Shown here in pieces: positions 10,199 to 22,185 of a stretch of 64,000 nt of DNA. The notes beneath the pieces are model-generated. The model saw only the letters and a list, made by a program, of their open reading frames with translations. It was not told the DNA's origin and did no database searches. The DNA comes from Ceratopteris richardii (taxonomy: Eukaryota > Streptophyta > Polypodiopsida > Polypodiales > Pteridaceae): NCBI GenBank assembly GCA_020310875.1, contig CM035414.1, positions 200,187,260-200,251,259 on the forward strand. Reading direction: 5' to 3'. Position numbers and translations under genes: made by a program. Each line of letters starts with the position of its first letter. The stretch's first letter is position 1.

Positions 10199-13100
10199 TT
10201 GTTCTGCAAGTACTGTAAAGGAAATGATCATATTATAAAGAACTGTCCAAAACTGGCTGCTAAAGAGGCAAAGAAGAAAGAGGCTAGAATGGTTGTTGCA
10301 GAGGCCTCTTCACCAAAAACAGAGTCTGCAAATCTTGTGCAGGAAGAAGAATGGGCGTTTACTACTGTCTGCAGTTTTGACCCATCTTCTCATGATCAGT
10401 GCATGTCTGCAGTAGACTCAGATGTTTGGTACTTTGACAGTGGGGCAACCAAACATATTACCTCGTAGCGCAGTTTCTTCACTTCACTCGAGCCTGCCTC
10501 TACAGGGAATACTGTCACATGCGCCAATAACTCCTCTTATCCTGTTATGGGAGTTGGCAAGATCATTCTGACTACTGCTGATGGTAGTTCTTTCACTTTG
10601 TCAGATGCTTTATTTGTGCCAGGGATCAAAAAGAACCTGTTATCAGTCTCTGCATTAGCCAAGATTGGCTTGGTTGTGAAATTTGTTGATGATAGGTGTA
10701 CAGTCCATGATCTCTCAAATGGCGATGTGATTATTGCTTCTGGCATTTTATGTTGTGGGCTGTATAAGCTCATAGACTATGAAAAATCTATGAATGATTC
10801 GGCATGTGCAGTTCATGATTCTCAGGCTATGTCAGATGCAAAGCTTTGGCATGCACGCTTTGGTCATCTGAATTTTGCTAGTTTGTTACGCCTGCAGAAA
10901 TCTGAAATGGTGTCCTCTTTGCCCAAACTTGAGGCACCTGGAAAACATGTTTGTGAAGGCTGTATTTTGGGCAAAATGCAGCGTTCTTCCTTTCCAAAAG
11001 ATGGTTCAGTTCGGGCTATGCAGAAATTGCAGCTTGTACATAGTGATGTCTGTGGTCCTATGCAAACACCCTCTTTTGGAAATTACCTTTACTTCGTGAC
11101 TTTCATTGATGATTTTTCCAGGCATGCATGGGTATATCCACTCAAAGCAAAGTCCGAAGTGTTCATGTGCTTCAAACAGTTTTTGGTTTTGGCTGAAAAT
11201 CTGTCAGCATGTAAAATGGGCACCCTCCGTTCTGATCGAGGGGGGGAATATATGTCTTCAGATTTTAATGCATTTCTGGCTGAACGTGGGATAAAACACC
11301 AGTGTACAGTGCCGTATACACCTCAATAGAATGGAGTTGCTGAACGAAAGAACAGGTCACTCATGGAGATGGCGAGGTGCATGGTCAAAAGTCAGGCTTT
11401 ACCACATAGTTTCTGGCTTGAGGCTGTCATGTGTGCAGCATATGTACTGAACAGGTGTCCCACGAAAGCGTTGCAGTCTATCACTCCATATGAGGCTTGG
11501 CATGACCGCAAGCCATCTGTTGCTCATCTGCGTGTTTTTGGTTGTTTGGCATATGCATTAGTGCCTGAACAACATCGCAGAAAATTGGATGATAAGGCAG
11601 TAAAATGTATTTTTGTTGGGTACAGTTCTGAAAGTAAAGGCTATCGTCTGTATCATCCACAGACTAAACGCATTCTGGTTAGCCGTGATGTTGTCTTTGT
11701 GGAAGATGCTATTCAGCCATTGCTTTCATGTACTAAGGAGACATCTGTTAGCTCCAAAGACATGTATGATACTTTGATGCCTCTTTTTACAGGTGGACAG
11801 GCTAGCGCTGGTCCTAATGAGGCAACTTCTCAGCCTTTGCAGGTTTCATATGATGATGCAGATCATTCCATTTCTGATGCAGATTTTACATGATGCACTT
11901 GTTGATGAGAGAGCTCATATTGAACAGGCAAAAACTATGCCAAAATGGCTGGTGCAGACTTTGCGTGACAGCAAATTAGATGCACCTTTGTCATATCGTA
12001 CTCGTTCAGGCTCTCATAGTACCTCCTTTGCATCAGATTGCTATGCTATGGCTGCATCTAGTCTCTGTGATGAGAATGAGCCTGTTTCTTTTGATGAAGC
12101 ACAAAATTCAGAAAATTGGATGGCTGCTATGCAATCTGAATATGATGCTATAATGAAGAATGGTACATGGTCTTTATGTGACTTGCCTCCTAGTAAGAAG
12201 GCCATTGGCACTAAGTGGGTATACAAGCTGAAGCGTAAACCTGATGGTACAGTTGACAGGTATAAGGCTAGGCTTGTTGCAAAGGGTTATGCGCAGGAAA
12301 GAGGCATTGATTTTGATGAGACCTTTGCACCTACATGCCGTATGACTACTGTTCGGAGCATTTGTGCACTTGCAGCCCATCATGGTTGGAATGTACATCA
12401 GTTGGACATTAAAACAGCATTTCTGAATGGTGACTTGCATGAAGAAGTGTATGTTTTTCAGCCCCGTGGCTTTGTGCAGAAAGGGCATGAAAACCAGGTG
12501 TGCAGGTTAAAGAAGGCATTATATGGTTTAAAGCAAGCACCACGTGCTTGGTATGAGAAAATACATGCCTATCTGATTGCACATGGTTTTGAGAACAGTC
12601 CAACTGAAAGCACCTTATATGTTAAGCGTGCTAATGATGTGCTTTTGATCATTGTTGTCTATGTAGACGACATGCTGCTCAGTGGTCCTCTTGAGAAGCA
12701 TATTGCTGATTTCAAGGCTGATTTGCATGCCTCATTTGAGATGTCTGATTTGGGGCATTTGCATCACTATTTGGGCATTCAGTTTATGCAAGTTGATGGT
12801 GGAATGGCTTTGTGTCAAACGAAATATATTGACACATTATTGCAGCGTTTTGGCCTTGAAGATTGTAAGCCTATTGCCACTCCTATGGAGACAGGTTTAC
12901 GATTGAGTCTTCATGATGCTGGAGATGCATTTGATGTTGTTCTCTATCAGCAGGCTGTTGGATGCTTGATTTACTTATGCATTACTCGGCCAGATATTCA
13001 GTTTGCTGTCTCACAGATGAGCAGGTTTATGCATTGCCCAGGAGTCACGCATTGGAAAGCGGTTAAGTGCATCTTTCGCTACTTGAGTGGTACTCGGCTA

Positions 13101-13616
13101 CTTGGGTTGTTTTATCCCAAGGGGGGATCACTACCGCCAGATTTGCATGCTTTTTCTGACTCAGATTGGGCTGGTTGCTATGACACTCGTGTGTCCACCA
13201 GTGGTTTTTGCTTCATGCTTGGTAGCTCATGTATATCTTGGTTGAGCAAGAAGCAGCCTACTGTGGCCACTTCCAGTTGTGAGGCTGAGTATAGGGCAGC
13301 TTTCACAGCGACTGTTGAGTGTGTGTGGCTCAGACGCCTTATGGCTGATTTGGGTGTTGGCCAGTCTTCTGCCACCACGATCTTCACTGACAGTCAGAGC
13401 GCATTGGCAGTTGCGAGGAACCCTGTGTTCCATGCTCGCACTAAGCACATTGAGGTGCATTATCACTATGTCAGGGAGAGGTTCTCTGCTGGGGAGATCA
13501 GCTTGGCATATGTGCCCACGCAGGAGAACATTGCAGACCTTTTCACGAAGGCTCTGCCTAGGGAGAAGTTTGAAGCTTTCCGCAAAGCTTTGGGCTTACT
13601 TCCTTTTGTGGAGTGA
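10199..13616 (+). pseudogene. A1 Pol region: protease, integrase, RT, RNase H
   Basis: Parts in order: knuckle; protease (WYFDSGATKHIT at about 10427-10462); integrase with its HHCC zinc site (HARFGHLN to CEGCILGK, about 10850-10970), LVHSDVCGPM, FIDDFSRHAW, RSDRGGEYMS and the catalytic-Glu segment; the integrase C-terminal region (VFGCLAYALVP, KCIFVGY); RT with KWVYKLKRKPDGTVDRYKAR, QLDIKTAFLNGDL and VVYVDDMLLSG; RNase H with SDSDWAGC, SSCEAEYRA and DSQSAL; and a C-terminal DLFTKALPREKFEAF. Broken, with a few breaks. Confidence 0.92.
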
Positions 13617-13678
13617 TTTCCACATAGCTCGGCACTTCCTTATACATGAGTGCCAGCTCCTTGTTCACCGCATCACTC

Positions 13679-13690
13679 CCAGGGGGGATT
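13679..13690 (+). other. Polypurine tract of A1
   Basis: CCAGGGGGGATT lies directly against the 3' LTR start. Confidence 0.85.
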
Positions 13691-13920
13691 TGTTGATATA
13701 TTTAGGTAGTGATGTGTGTGAACACTCTAGGACCGCCGGGGCACTTTTTTCCCTCTTTAGGAGGTTTTTTTCCCCCGGCTTGTATATACGCCTATTACCC
13801 TAATGGGCTACTTATCTTTGTACATTCTCTAGTAATACATTCAGTCTTGTGTGTTGTGCTCCAAGCTTCTTCTTCTTCCTTGTGCTGTTCGCGTGCTTCC
13901 GCAGACGTCTAACTCCAACA
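13691..13920 (+). repeat. 3' LTR of A1
   Basis: 230 bp, essentially identical to 8765-8994. It is followed by TSD TTCCT (13921-13925). Confidence 0.97.
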
Positions 13921-13925
13921 TTCCT

Positions 13926-15780
13926 GTGCTCAACAACACCGTTTTGTTGAGGTGTATGAGTTGTGGTAAGTTGCCTTTTTGCACCATGCTCCTTGCAGTA
14001 ATTATTGAATTCTGTTGATAAGAATTCACCTCCTCTATCTGTTCTGTATTTCTTCAGTTTCCTTGCTGATTCATTTTCCACATGCTTATGCAACGTTTTA
14101 AATTTTTCAAAAGCATCAACCTTCTCTCGAATGAAATAGACCCACATCTTTCTACTATAATCGTCGACTAACAGCAAAAAGTAGAAAGATCCTCCTAAAG
14201 CAGGTGTAGACATTTTACCACAAAGATCAGCATGTACCAACTCTAGAGGAGCTTGAGATCGATTGCTGGTCTCTCTTGGAAATGCCTTTCGTTGTTGCTT
14301 GCCCATCATACAAGCTTCACAAGGTTCCTGCAACTCTGAAAATGCAGGCAAATGAGCAACCATCCCTATTCTTTGCATCTCCTTCAAAACTGCAAATTCG
14401 AGATGCCCAAATCATTGGTGCCATAGCCTGCTTACATCTTTATCTTCTGTAGCAGTTAAGGCACTTAACTCATACAAGTTATCACGTCTTATGCCTTCAC
14501 CTACTACATTACCTGATGAATCCATGATTTCTACACCATTCTTATTGAAGTGAACTTTGAGTCCACGATCTGTTATTGCAAAAACTGACAACAAATTTCT
14601 TCTAATTGTAGGTACATAGAGAACATCATATAAATTTTTCTCAACACCTCAAGAAATGATAAAAGAGATGGTTCCAGCTCCTTCCGCTGGACACTTGGAG
14701 TCATTTCCCACCACTAAATTGATGGATTCCCGTAGAGGCACTACGGAACTATACCAATCCTTTTTACTGGTCATATGGCGAGAAGCTCCACTATCTAAAA
14801 TCCATGGTTCATCAACACGAGCTTGAGCAGATGAGCATACCTCTTCAATAGCTACCCATAGTTCCAGCTCTGTGTTGTTTGCAGACTCTTTGTTCTTCCA
14901 CGATGATTTTAGAGTCCCATTCCGTTCATCAGCTTGCTTCTTTCTGCAATCCTTGATGGCATGGCCTTTCTTTTCACAATAGAAGCAACTTCCTGTGAAC
15001 TTTCTCTTCTTTGGCTTCTTCTTTTATCCATCAGAAGATCCTTTACCTTTTGCATTTGTTGAGAATGCAGCATCACTTGTACTTTGCCGATTCTTCAACC
15101 GCATCTCTTCTTCTAAAAGCATAGCACAAAACTCTTCAAATGTAAGGGGAGTTGGTCTTACCTGAGTGTTAAGGGCTATTACTAATCCATCATACTTTGC
15201 TGGAGGAACACGTACACATCTTCGAGCCAGCTCTTTTAGTGTTATAACAACACCAACTGCAGCCAATTGGTCTTGAAGATGTTTTATCCGTTTGATAAAA
15301 TCTTCAGCCTTTTGAGAATCAGAATGCTTTTCATTTGCCAATTGATTTTCTAAATTCTGTATCCTAGTATGGTTCTTGGTCTCATATTGTTGAGCCAATA
15401 TGCCCCAAGCCTCATGTGCTTTAGTAGTATGTTGAACTAAAGTAAGCACAGAATCACTTACATTAGTGACAATTGCACATAATGCATCAACATTCTGCCT
15501 CTTCCAAGCTCGTAGAAGATCTGGATCTGGCTAAATCATGAATCTTGAATTTGCTAGATCTTCAACTGGTATAGGCTCTGGATCCAATCCCATCGGTCCC
15601 ATGACAGTGTCAAGTAATTCATAGGAGTCCAAAATTGCAGAAATTTTGAACTTCTAGAGTGTATAGTTGGTTCCATCTAGCTTGCCTTCAGTGAATGCAG
15701 GTGGACAAATTCGAATTGATGCAGCATTAACATTAGCTGAAGCACCAAGACCAGTGTTCGATGATGAAGCCATCATGTAA
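13926..15780 (-). pseudogene. Copia B gag, protease and integrase N-terminal remnant
   Basis: On the minus strand from about 15775: a MASSS start, a Gag core with LVQHTTKAHEAWGILAQQY and LENQLANEKHSDSQKAEDF (15024-15449), and a CCHC-type knuckle at about 14960-15000 (CFYCEKKGHAIKDC-like). Next come a protease region near 14790-14830 and integrase with CEACMMGKQQR, LVHADLCGKM, LVDDYSRKMWVY and TDRGGEF (13926-14387). It ends against the A1 target-site duplication. Fossil with several breaks. Confidence 0.85.
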
Positions 15781-15856
15781 TCACTCGAAAAATCTACTGA
15801 TATTCTAGTCTGCTAGTAGGCTAAAGTAGTGATACTTCTCAAGCTTTTCGAACCTA

Positions 15857-15868
15857 GCCCTGATACCA
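15857..15868 (-). other. Primer-binding site of B
   Basis: Minus strand reads TGGTATCAGGGC, one base off the standard plant copia primer site, directly against the LTR end. Confidence 0.88.
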
Positions 15869-16301
15869 TGTAAGACAATAGTTACGCAATATATCACAGG
15901 AGCAATCTCAACAATTTTGTACTACCAGAAAGTACAAAGATGATGGCGTTGTCCACTTGTGCGCTCTCAAGGTAGAGCTTAAATGGTGATCTAGACAACT
16001 CTAGATAGAGAGATACAAGGTAGAGGTATGCTGGCTCAACTAGATGTCTCAGGTAGTGCAGAAGTCATGTATATATAGGATCATGGTTGGCCTGCCATGG
16101 ATGGCTATACATGGGCGGTAGAGCGTGGACGGCCACCGCCCGCGTAATTGTCATACACGGCTTAGACAGGTTGAACCGACCTAACAAATATAAATGATTT
16201 CTGACTTGGATACGGAATATTCCATGGACCCCCCAACTGTGCCTGCTCACCGCTGCCCCGGACCCCACAATTGGGGACCCTGGTAACTCCCTTTCCTTAC
16301 A
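15869..16301 (-). repeat. 5' LTR of B
   Basis: The plus strand reads TGTAAGACAATAG to TTTCCTTACA, so the LTR ends are inverted (TGTAAG/CTTACA). A second CTTACA at 16311 makes the outer edge uncertain by 10 bp. A TATATATAGG-type promoter element (minus strand) lies near 16070. No partner LTR is present in the window. Confidence 0.75.
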
Positions 16302-18158
16302 ATACCTTACATGGTCCAATATGACCTTCATCCAACATGCAAGTTGGGATTCCCATCAATTGGGTAATGATGTTGGCTTCTCCTCATAAAGGGGGCCTTA
16401 CAAAATGTGCATACAATCATGAGGGGTAGACATTGATCATATACTAACATTATTATTATCACATGATCAACAAGACTTGATCAAGCTTGGCCATGATTGT
16501 CCAAGTATGTGCGATTAGAACTACTTTGTAGATTGCCCAAGTATTGGCAATAAAATTCCTTAAGGGAATTATTTACCCAGGTTCCATTTATCCAATGGAG
16601 AACTGTGAAAAGAGTAAGTTGTTCCAAGTCTGATCAGAGTGAAGCAATTCCAAGAATTTAGTTTGCAACCGTGAAGACGGTACTTAAGTTTGTGGAAGGT
16701 AGAACATAAGTGTTTGCCTATCCTTAAAGGGAGTTCGGTACAAATCCAGAGAGCATGAGCGGACGCTTAGACTTAGGCAGTAGAGAGATTCCTGTAAAAG
16801 TCCTGGTCGGGGTACGTACCTAAAGCATCAGTAAGAAAGGAATCTAAAGACAAGAAGTCAAAAGCTCTTGTCACTACAAATTGGTCAAGGATAAACCAAT
16901 TGAACTTGAATCTATGAAGATTCAAGTACTTGGAATTCTGATTGTTTTTCATTTGAAAACCCTAGCAAAGAAGGATGGATGCTCCATCAAAAGGTTTTTT
17001 AAGTTCCTCAAGGAAAGCACAAGATCGTGACAGGATCATGTGAAGAGATCAAGAACCTAGAAAATCTAGTTAGAGTTAATTCCTGAAACTTCAAAATTCT
17101 TGTAAAGAATTGAAGCAAGAAAGGTACTCTATCAAGAGATGTTTAGACTTTAGGATAAAACTCACTCTCATCAATGTAAGTATAAAATAGGGTGGTATGG
17201 GACACCAGATTTCATACTCAGATTGATGTAGGAAAGATGGTATGGGACATCGGACTGTGAAATGATGATTATCTTTTAGTTCTAAATTGGATCTTGAAGT
17301 TAGGTTTGATCCTCAAGGGAATCAAGACTTCAAAGAAGGAGTTTAATTCAACAAGGATGAAATTAGTATCTCAAGATACTTCAAGATAGCTTCAAGGTCA
17401 AGGAAATAGAAGATATGAAGTAAATAACTTCCAAGATCTTCTTGAAGCACTACAAGGTAAAAGTGTTGAAAGAAGTTGGACTTTGATTTTGAGTTGATAT
17501 TTTCAACTAAGGATTTGATTGACTAAGTCAAATATCAAGTTCCTAGCGTAACTTGGTAAATTCACTATTTTTACTCAAAGAAATGCACAAGAATTGCATT
17601 CCCAGTAAGGAGTCAGAAAGAATGAATGTGACCTGAACTTAGTCTCAAGTGAAGCATTATTTGAATACAAAACTCATCAACAGAACCTTAGTGGATCAAC
17701 ACACTGATGTTGGTTGCCACACTAGTATCTTGTGGTTGGATGATGTTTTTGGATTTGCTTTGAATCAATTTGAGAATCCAGCTTATTTCTCTTAAGAATA
17801 AAGAAAATGCTTCAATACCCTGTTGAAATAGATCTTTGAGAAGTTAAAGTCCTGAGTCATCTAGACTTTGACTCATAGAAAGCTTACGTATCTTCGAAGT
17901 TTGAATTGGTTGTACTGAGTTTCCATTTTTTCTTTCTGCTTTTCAAATCTTTTGGAACTGGCTCATATATGGTATCTAATTCCTTTTGCAAAAGACGAGG
18001 GTTAGCTGATTAGAACTAGATAACTAAATTAAAACATCCTAAATAGATGTTATGTACATGGACCTTTTCAATCTTCAAAAGATAATACGCCTAAGTGGAC
18101 TTATTTATTTGAGTTTGCTTCAAATTATAGCATAAATGATTTCCTAGATTCCAGTATA
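16302..18158. other. No gene recognised; host sequence of copia C, left part
   Basis: 1.86 kb with no long open frame and no recognisable domain, and no tRNA or rRNA. It continues beyond copia C at 24967-25683, which ends in a gypsy-like 3' terminus, so it may be the long non-coding 3' part of an old LTR element. Confidence 0.5.
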
Positions 18159-18163
18159 CTCTA
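18159..18163. other. Target-site duplication of C, left copy
   Basis: CTCTA, matched by CTCTA at 24962-24966. Confidence 0.93.
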
Positions 18164-19424
18164 TGTGAAGAGATGGATAGGTATGTGCTTGAAGATGAAG
18201 AGGTGTTGCAAAATCCTTGATCTACACCAGCCAAATGAACTCTAGGAGTATATGGTGGGCCCTTTAAGCTTGCAAATGGATGTATTAGACACCCTATGTA
18301 CCTTGGAAGATCACTCTCAAAAAGATAGATCAAAACAGATAAGTTGGAGTTAGCTTAGAGGTGAAGAACTTGCTATTTTGGTTCATACACATGTCCAGTG
18401 TTTTGCATAATTCTCTGAGCACAACAGCAATTAGCTTAATTCCTCTTGGGGAAGTCTAGTTAACTTAAAGAGCTAACTTTCAAGAGTAATCTCATAAAAA
18501 ATAATGAACCACACATTGAGAATGATGTTTAACAACTGATGACATCATCTCGATTTTCATGGGCTGCTATAGTAATGAGAGCAGTGAGTAGAAAAATGAA
18601 CATAATTCAAGATGTACGAATCCAATGATTATGAAAACTTGTATGATTATACTAGACAGTAGTTTAAATCCAAAAACCTTTAAATAATTCAATTTGGGTA
18701 AGTACGCACTGAGAAACAGCTCTTACAAAATGAGTAAAAAAGTGAGGTACCTGACAGAGAAGTGAAAATGAACATACAAGGTTGACTTCAACTGAACATA
18801 ACTAAAGATTGAAATATCCAAATTGGTGAGCATATATTAGACGTATAGAGCTAACTTTACCGAGTTAAATCACTAAAAATGATGCACCAAGCTCATGGAA
18901 ACCATCTCTGCAATCTAATTGAGAAAACTGAGAGATATGGCAATGAGTAGTACACTTCACAAGAACATGGAAATATGAACTCAAATGATCATGAAAATGA
19001 AAGTATATTGCTTGTACAATACAATGGACTTACTGATACATATGCGTCCCTTGGAATCACACCCTGATATGGCATAAAGCTCAGCTCTTGGAAGTCTTCA
19101 CATAGGTCTCTCTAACCATGACTAAAACTGCCATCTATTTATAGTTGAGTTTGGGAGGCTAACTTCCCTCAATCACTCTCCAATAAATTAGTGATTGATT
19201 TGATTCTATCTACCACAAATCACGAATTCGTGGCTCCTCTTTCCCTTTTTGATCAAGTGGACTCAACCACTTAAGATTCTTTCACTTTTACATTAAGTAA
19301 ACTCTTCAAAAGTTACAAGAGGTAGTTCACAAGTGAACTTTACATAGTCTTCATTTTAAGGCTTCTTCTATGACTTTGTGGGACTCAAGCCAATACTTAG
19401 GCTTGTCATAGACTTGCTCGAACA
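18164..19424 (-). repeat. 3' LTR of C
   Basis: The plus strand reads TGTGAAGAGATGG to TTGCTCGAACA. Direct partner of 23684-24961. Confidence 0.95.
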
Positions 19425-19438
19425 GCTCCCCCTCAAGC
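19425..19438 (-). other. Polypurine tract of C
   Basis: The minus strand reads GCTTGAGGGGGAGC immediately before the LTR start TGTTCGAGC. Confidence 0.88.
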
Positions 19439-19456
19439 CAAGTATGCTTGAGGTTT

Positions 19457-22173
19457 TCAATCTTCCAAGATTACCTGCAAACCAATCATAGCCTTGAATT
19501 TGCAAAGCTTTGTACCATCCAATGCTTTGGTTAGAATATATGCACATTGTTGATGAGTGGACACATATGATATTTGAATCTCTTTGCTTAGAACCTTCTC
19601 TCGTACATAGTGATAATGAACTTCAATATGTTTATTCCTTGCATGAAAAATAGGATTAGCAGCCAAATGAATAGAACTCATATTGTCACCAAAAATAGTT
19701 GGAGTTCCAAACTCCAATCCAAGATCTTTGAATAATGTCTTCATCCACATAGCTTCTTGTGTAGCTATGGAAATACCTCTATATTCAGCTTCACTAGAAG
19801 AGAGAGCAACTATGGGTTGCTTCTTGGATGACCATGAAATAAGCTTTGAACCTACAAAGGTAAGATAACTTGAAGTGCTCCTTCTATCTTCCTTGGAGCC
19901 AGCCCAATCTGCATCAGAAAATAGCTTCAAACCTAAATTAGATACATAAGGATAATAAAGTCCTTATTGTTCCTTTGAGATATTTGAGTATCCTTTTGGC
20001 AGCATCCATATATGGTTTCCTTGGTGTGTGCATAAATTGACTTAGCACACTCACACTGTAACATATATCTACTCTTGTCAATGTGGCATAGTTGAGACTA
20101 CCCACTAGACTTTGATATGATGTGATGTCCTCTATGAGTTCACCTTCATGTGAGCTCAATTTGTGATTGACCTCCATTGGAGTACCTGCAATCTTACAAT
20201 CTTGCATCTTGAAGTTTGCCAACATGTCCTTAATGTACTTTCTTTGAGTGAGAAACAAACCATGATCTTTGTAGACTACTTCCAAACCTAGGAAGTAGGT
20301 AAGTGAACCCAAATCACTTATATTGAACCCTTCTCTCATCTGATCTTTGATCTTCTTCATACCATCTGCATCATTTCCTATCAATATAATATCATCTACA
20401 TATACACATAGGTAGATGATCTCAGAATTACTCTTTTTAATAAAGAGTGAAGGATCTACCTTGCTTGGTTGAAAGCCTTTGTCCTCCAAGAATGAAACAA
20501 GCCTGAAATTCCAAGCTCTTGGAGCTTTCTTGAGACCATACAATGCTTTGTTAAGTTTACACACATAATCAGGATAAACTTGATTCTCAAAGCCAGGTGG
20601 TTGTGCCATATACCTCTTCTGTTATCCAACCATTCAAGAATGCATTCTTTACATCTAGATGAAGTATCTTCCAATTCTTGGAAGAGGCAATACTAAGCAA
20701 AACCCTAATAGTAGGCATCTTTGCCACAGGAGAGAAGGTCTCCTCATAATCAATTCCTTGAGTTTGTGCAAATCCTTTTGCTACAAGCCTTGCCTTATAC
20801 CTGTTAATGGAACCATCAAAATTCTTCTTGAGTTTATAGACCCATCTTGAGCCTATTACCTTCATGGATGAAGTCTTGGGCACCAAATCCCAAGTGTTGT
20901 TTTCCTCAAGTGCTTCAATCTCTTCCTTCATTGCATGCTTCCATTCTAATTTTTCTTTGGCCTCTTCAAAGGATGATGGCTCCTCTTGGTTTATGTCCTG
21001 TGCTATGTAGATAGAATGTTTAGTTACTAATGAGGTGTCGAACCCATACCTTTCTGGTTTTTTCTTTTCCCTCATAGATCTTTTTAGGCCATGATGTGAT
21101 GATTCTGCCTCATGTCCAAGTTCCTGCAATTTTGCTTTACCTTTAGACTTCCATGCTTTGAGCTTTTCCATCTCAGATTCTTCATCATCCTCTGAGGTGT
21201 CTTGTTCTTCAATCTTCGGTTGCTCTCTACCAAGCTTTGGAAAATCTTCTTCAAGATCATATGGTAAATTGAGCTTTCTGCATGAATCTTCATACCATGA
21301 ATTGTTTTCATCAAAAACTACATCTCTGCTTACCAAGAATCCTTTGTTGGTAGGGTTGTATAACCTGTGACCCTTTTGATTATTGTCATATCCAATAAAT
21401 ACGCACCTTTTTGCCTTTGGATCCATCTTGCCTCTAACCTGTGAAGGAACATGAGCAAAAGCAATACATCCAAAAATTTTACAATGATCTAAACTTGGTC
21501 TTCTTCCATTCCAAGCCTCATATGGAGTCATCCCATCAAGGGATTTTGAAGGCAACCTGTTAATCAAGTAAGTGGCTGTCGATACAGCCTCAGCCCATAA
21601 GTAATTAGGTAAATGCTTTTCATTTAACATAAACCTTGCAGCTTCAACAATTGTCCTATTCCTCCTTTCTGCCACTCCATTTTGCTCAGGAGTGTACCTT
21701 GTAGTTACCTCTCTTTTGATTCCTCTTTCTTGAAGAAAAGAATCAAAATCATGGGGGAAGTATTCTCCCCTTCCATCTGACCTTAGCCTTTTTAGTGATT
21801 TACCTGTTTGATTCTCCACAAGAGCCAAATATCTTTTGAAACATGAAAAAACCTCATCTTTGAGTTTCATAAAGAATAGGATAGTCCATCTGTTGCAATC
21901 ATCAATAAAGGAGACATAATACCTTGATCCAGATATTGAAGCTTCCTTGCTAGGTCCCCATACATCTGTATGAACCAACTCCAAGAGATCTCCATGCATA
22001 TAGCCTTTGTTCATGAATGGTAACCTGTGAGATTTTCCAAATTGACATGCACTACACTTATAAATCATATGTTGTTTTGACAAGTTAGGGAGTCCAAGTA
22101 CACTTTGATCCCTGCAAATTTTCTTTAATGTCCTTTCACCAATATGTGCTAACCTTTTGTGCCATACTTCCAA
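19457..22173 (-). pseudogene. Copia C Pol region: integrase, RT, RNase H
   Basis: Integrase: VWHKRLAHIG and CSACQFGKSHR form the zinc site, LVHTDVWGP and FIDDCNRWT the core start, and NGVAERRNRTIVE holds the catalytic Glu. The C-terminal region has FGCIAFAHVP, KRCVFIGYD and VSRDVVFDE. RT: SRWVYKLKKNFDGSINRYKAR, HLDVKNAFLNG, ALYGLKKAPRAW, and LCVYVDDIILIG with the YVDD site. RNase H: FSDADWAGS, KKQPIVALSSSEAEYRG and FHARNKHIEVHYHYVRE. These are enzymes of element replication, not host functions. Fossil, broken at a few places. Confidence 0.93.
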
Positions 22174-22185
22174 TTCTGTGAGGGT

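Larger units (their letters stand above)
8765..13920 (+). mobile_element. Young Ty1/copia element A1, nearly whole
   Basis: 5156 bp with 230-bp LTRs at both ends. By eye they differ at one position, so the insertion is very recent. It has a TTCCT target-site duplication, an initiator-Met-tRNA primer site, gag with a CCHC knuckle, then protease, integrase, RT and RNase H in copia order, and a polypurine tract. It sits inside the integrase region of copia B. It looks whole in layout but is broken, with a few breaks in its coding part. A second family member (A2) lies at 32446-37608 on the other strand. Confidence 0.97.
6786..16301 (-). mobile_element. Ty1/copia element B, interrupted by A1
   Basis: Reading right to left: an LTR (15869-16301), a primer site, gag (about 15030-15780), the protease and integrase N-terminal region (about 14390-15010), and the integrase core up to 13926. 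The A1 insertion follows, then the integrase C-terminal part (8405-8743), RT (about 7168-8100) and RNase H (about 6860-7128). No 3' LTR is visible and the element fades out near 6786. Key motifs: GTNYTL at the Gag start, TDRGGEF and QQNGVVEHRN in integrase, VIVYVDDLII in RT, CDSDWAG and SSTEAEY in RNase H. It is a broken fossil with several breaks and is older than A1. Confidence 0.9.

Noticed and set aside
16065-16331. 88-codon minus-strand frame
   Set aside because: It lies in the LTR of copia B and shows no recognisable content.
18091-18333. 80-codon frame at the left edge of copia C
   Set aside because: It runs across the target site into the LTR, so it cannot be an ancestral gene.
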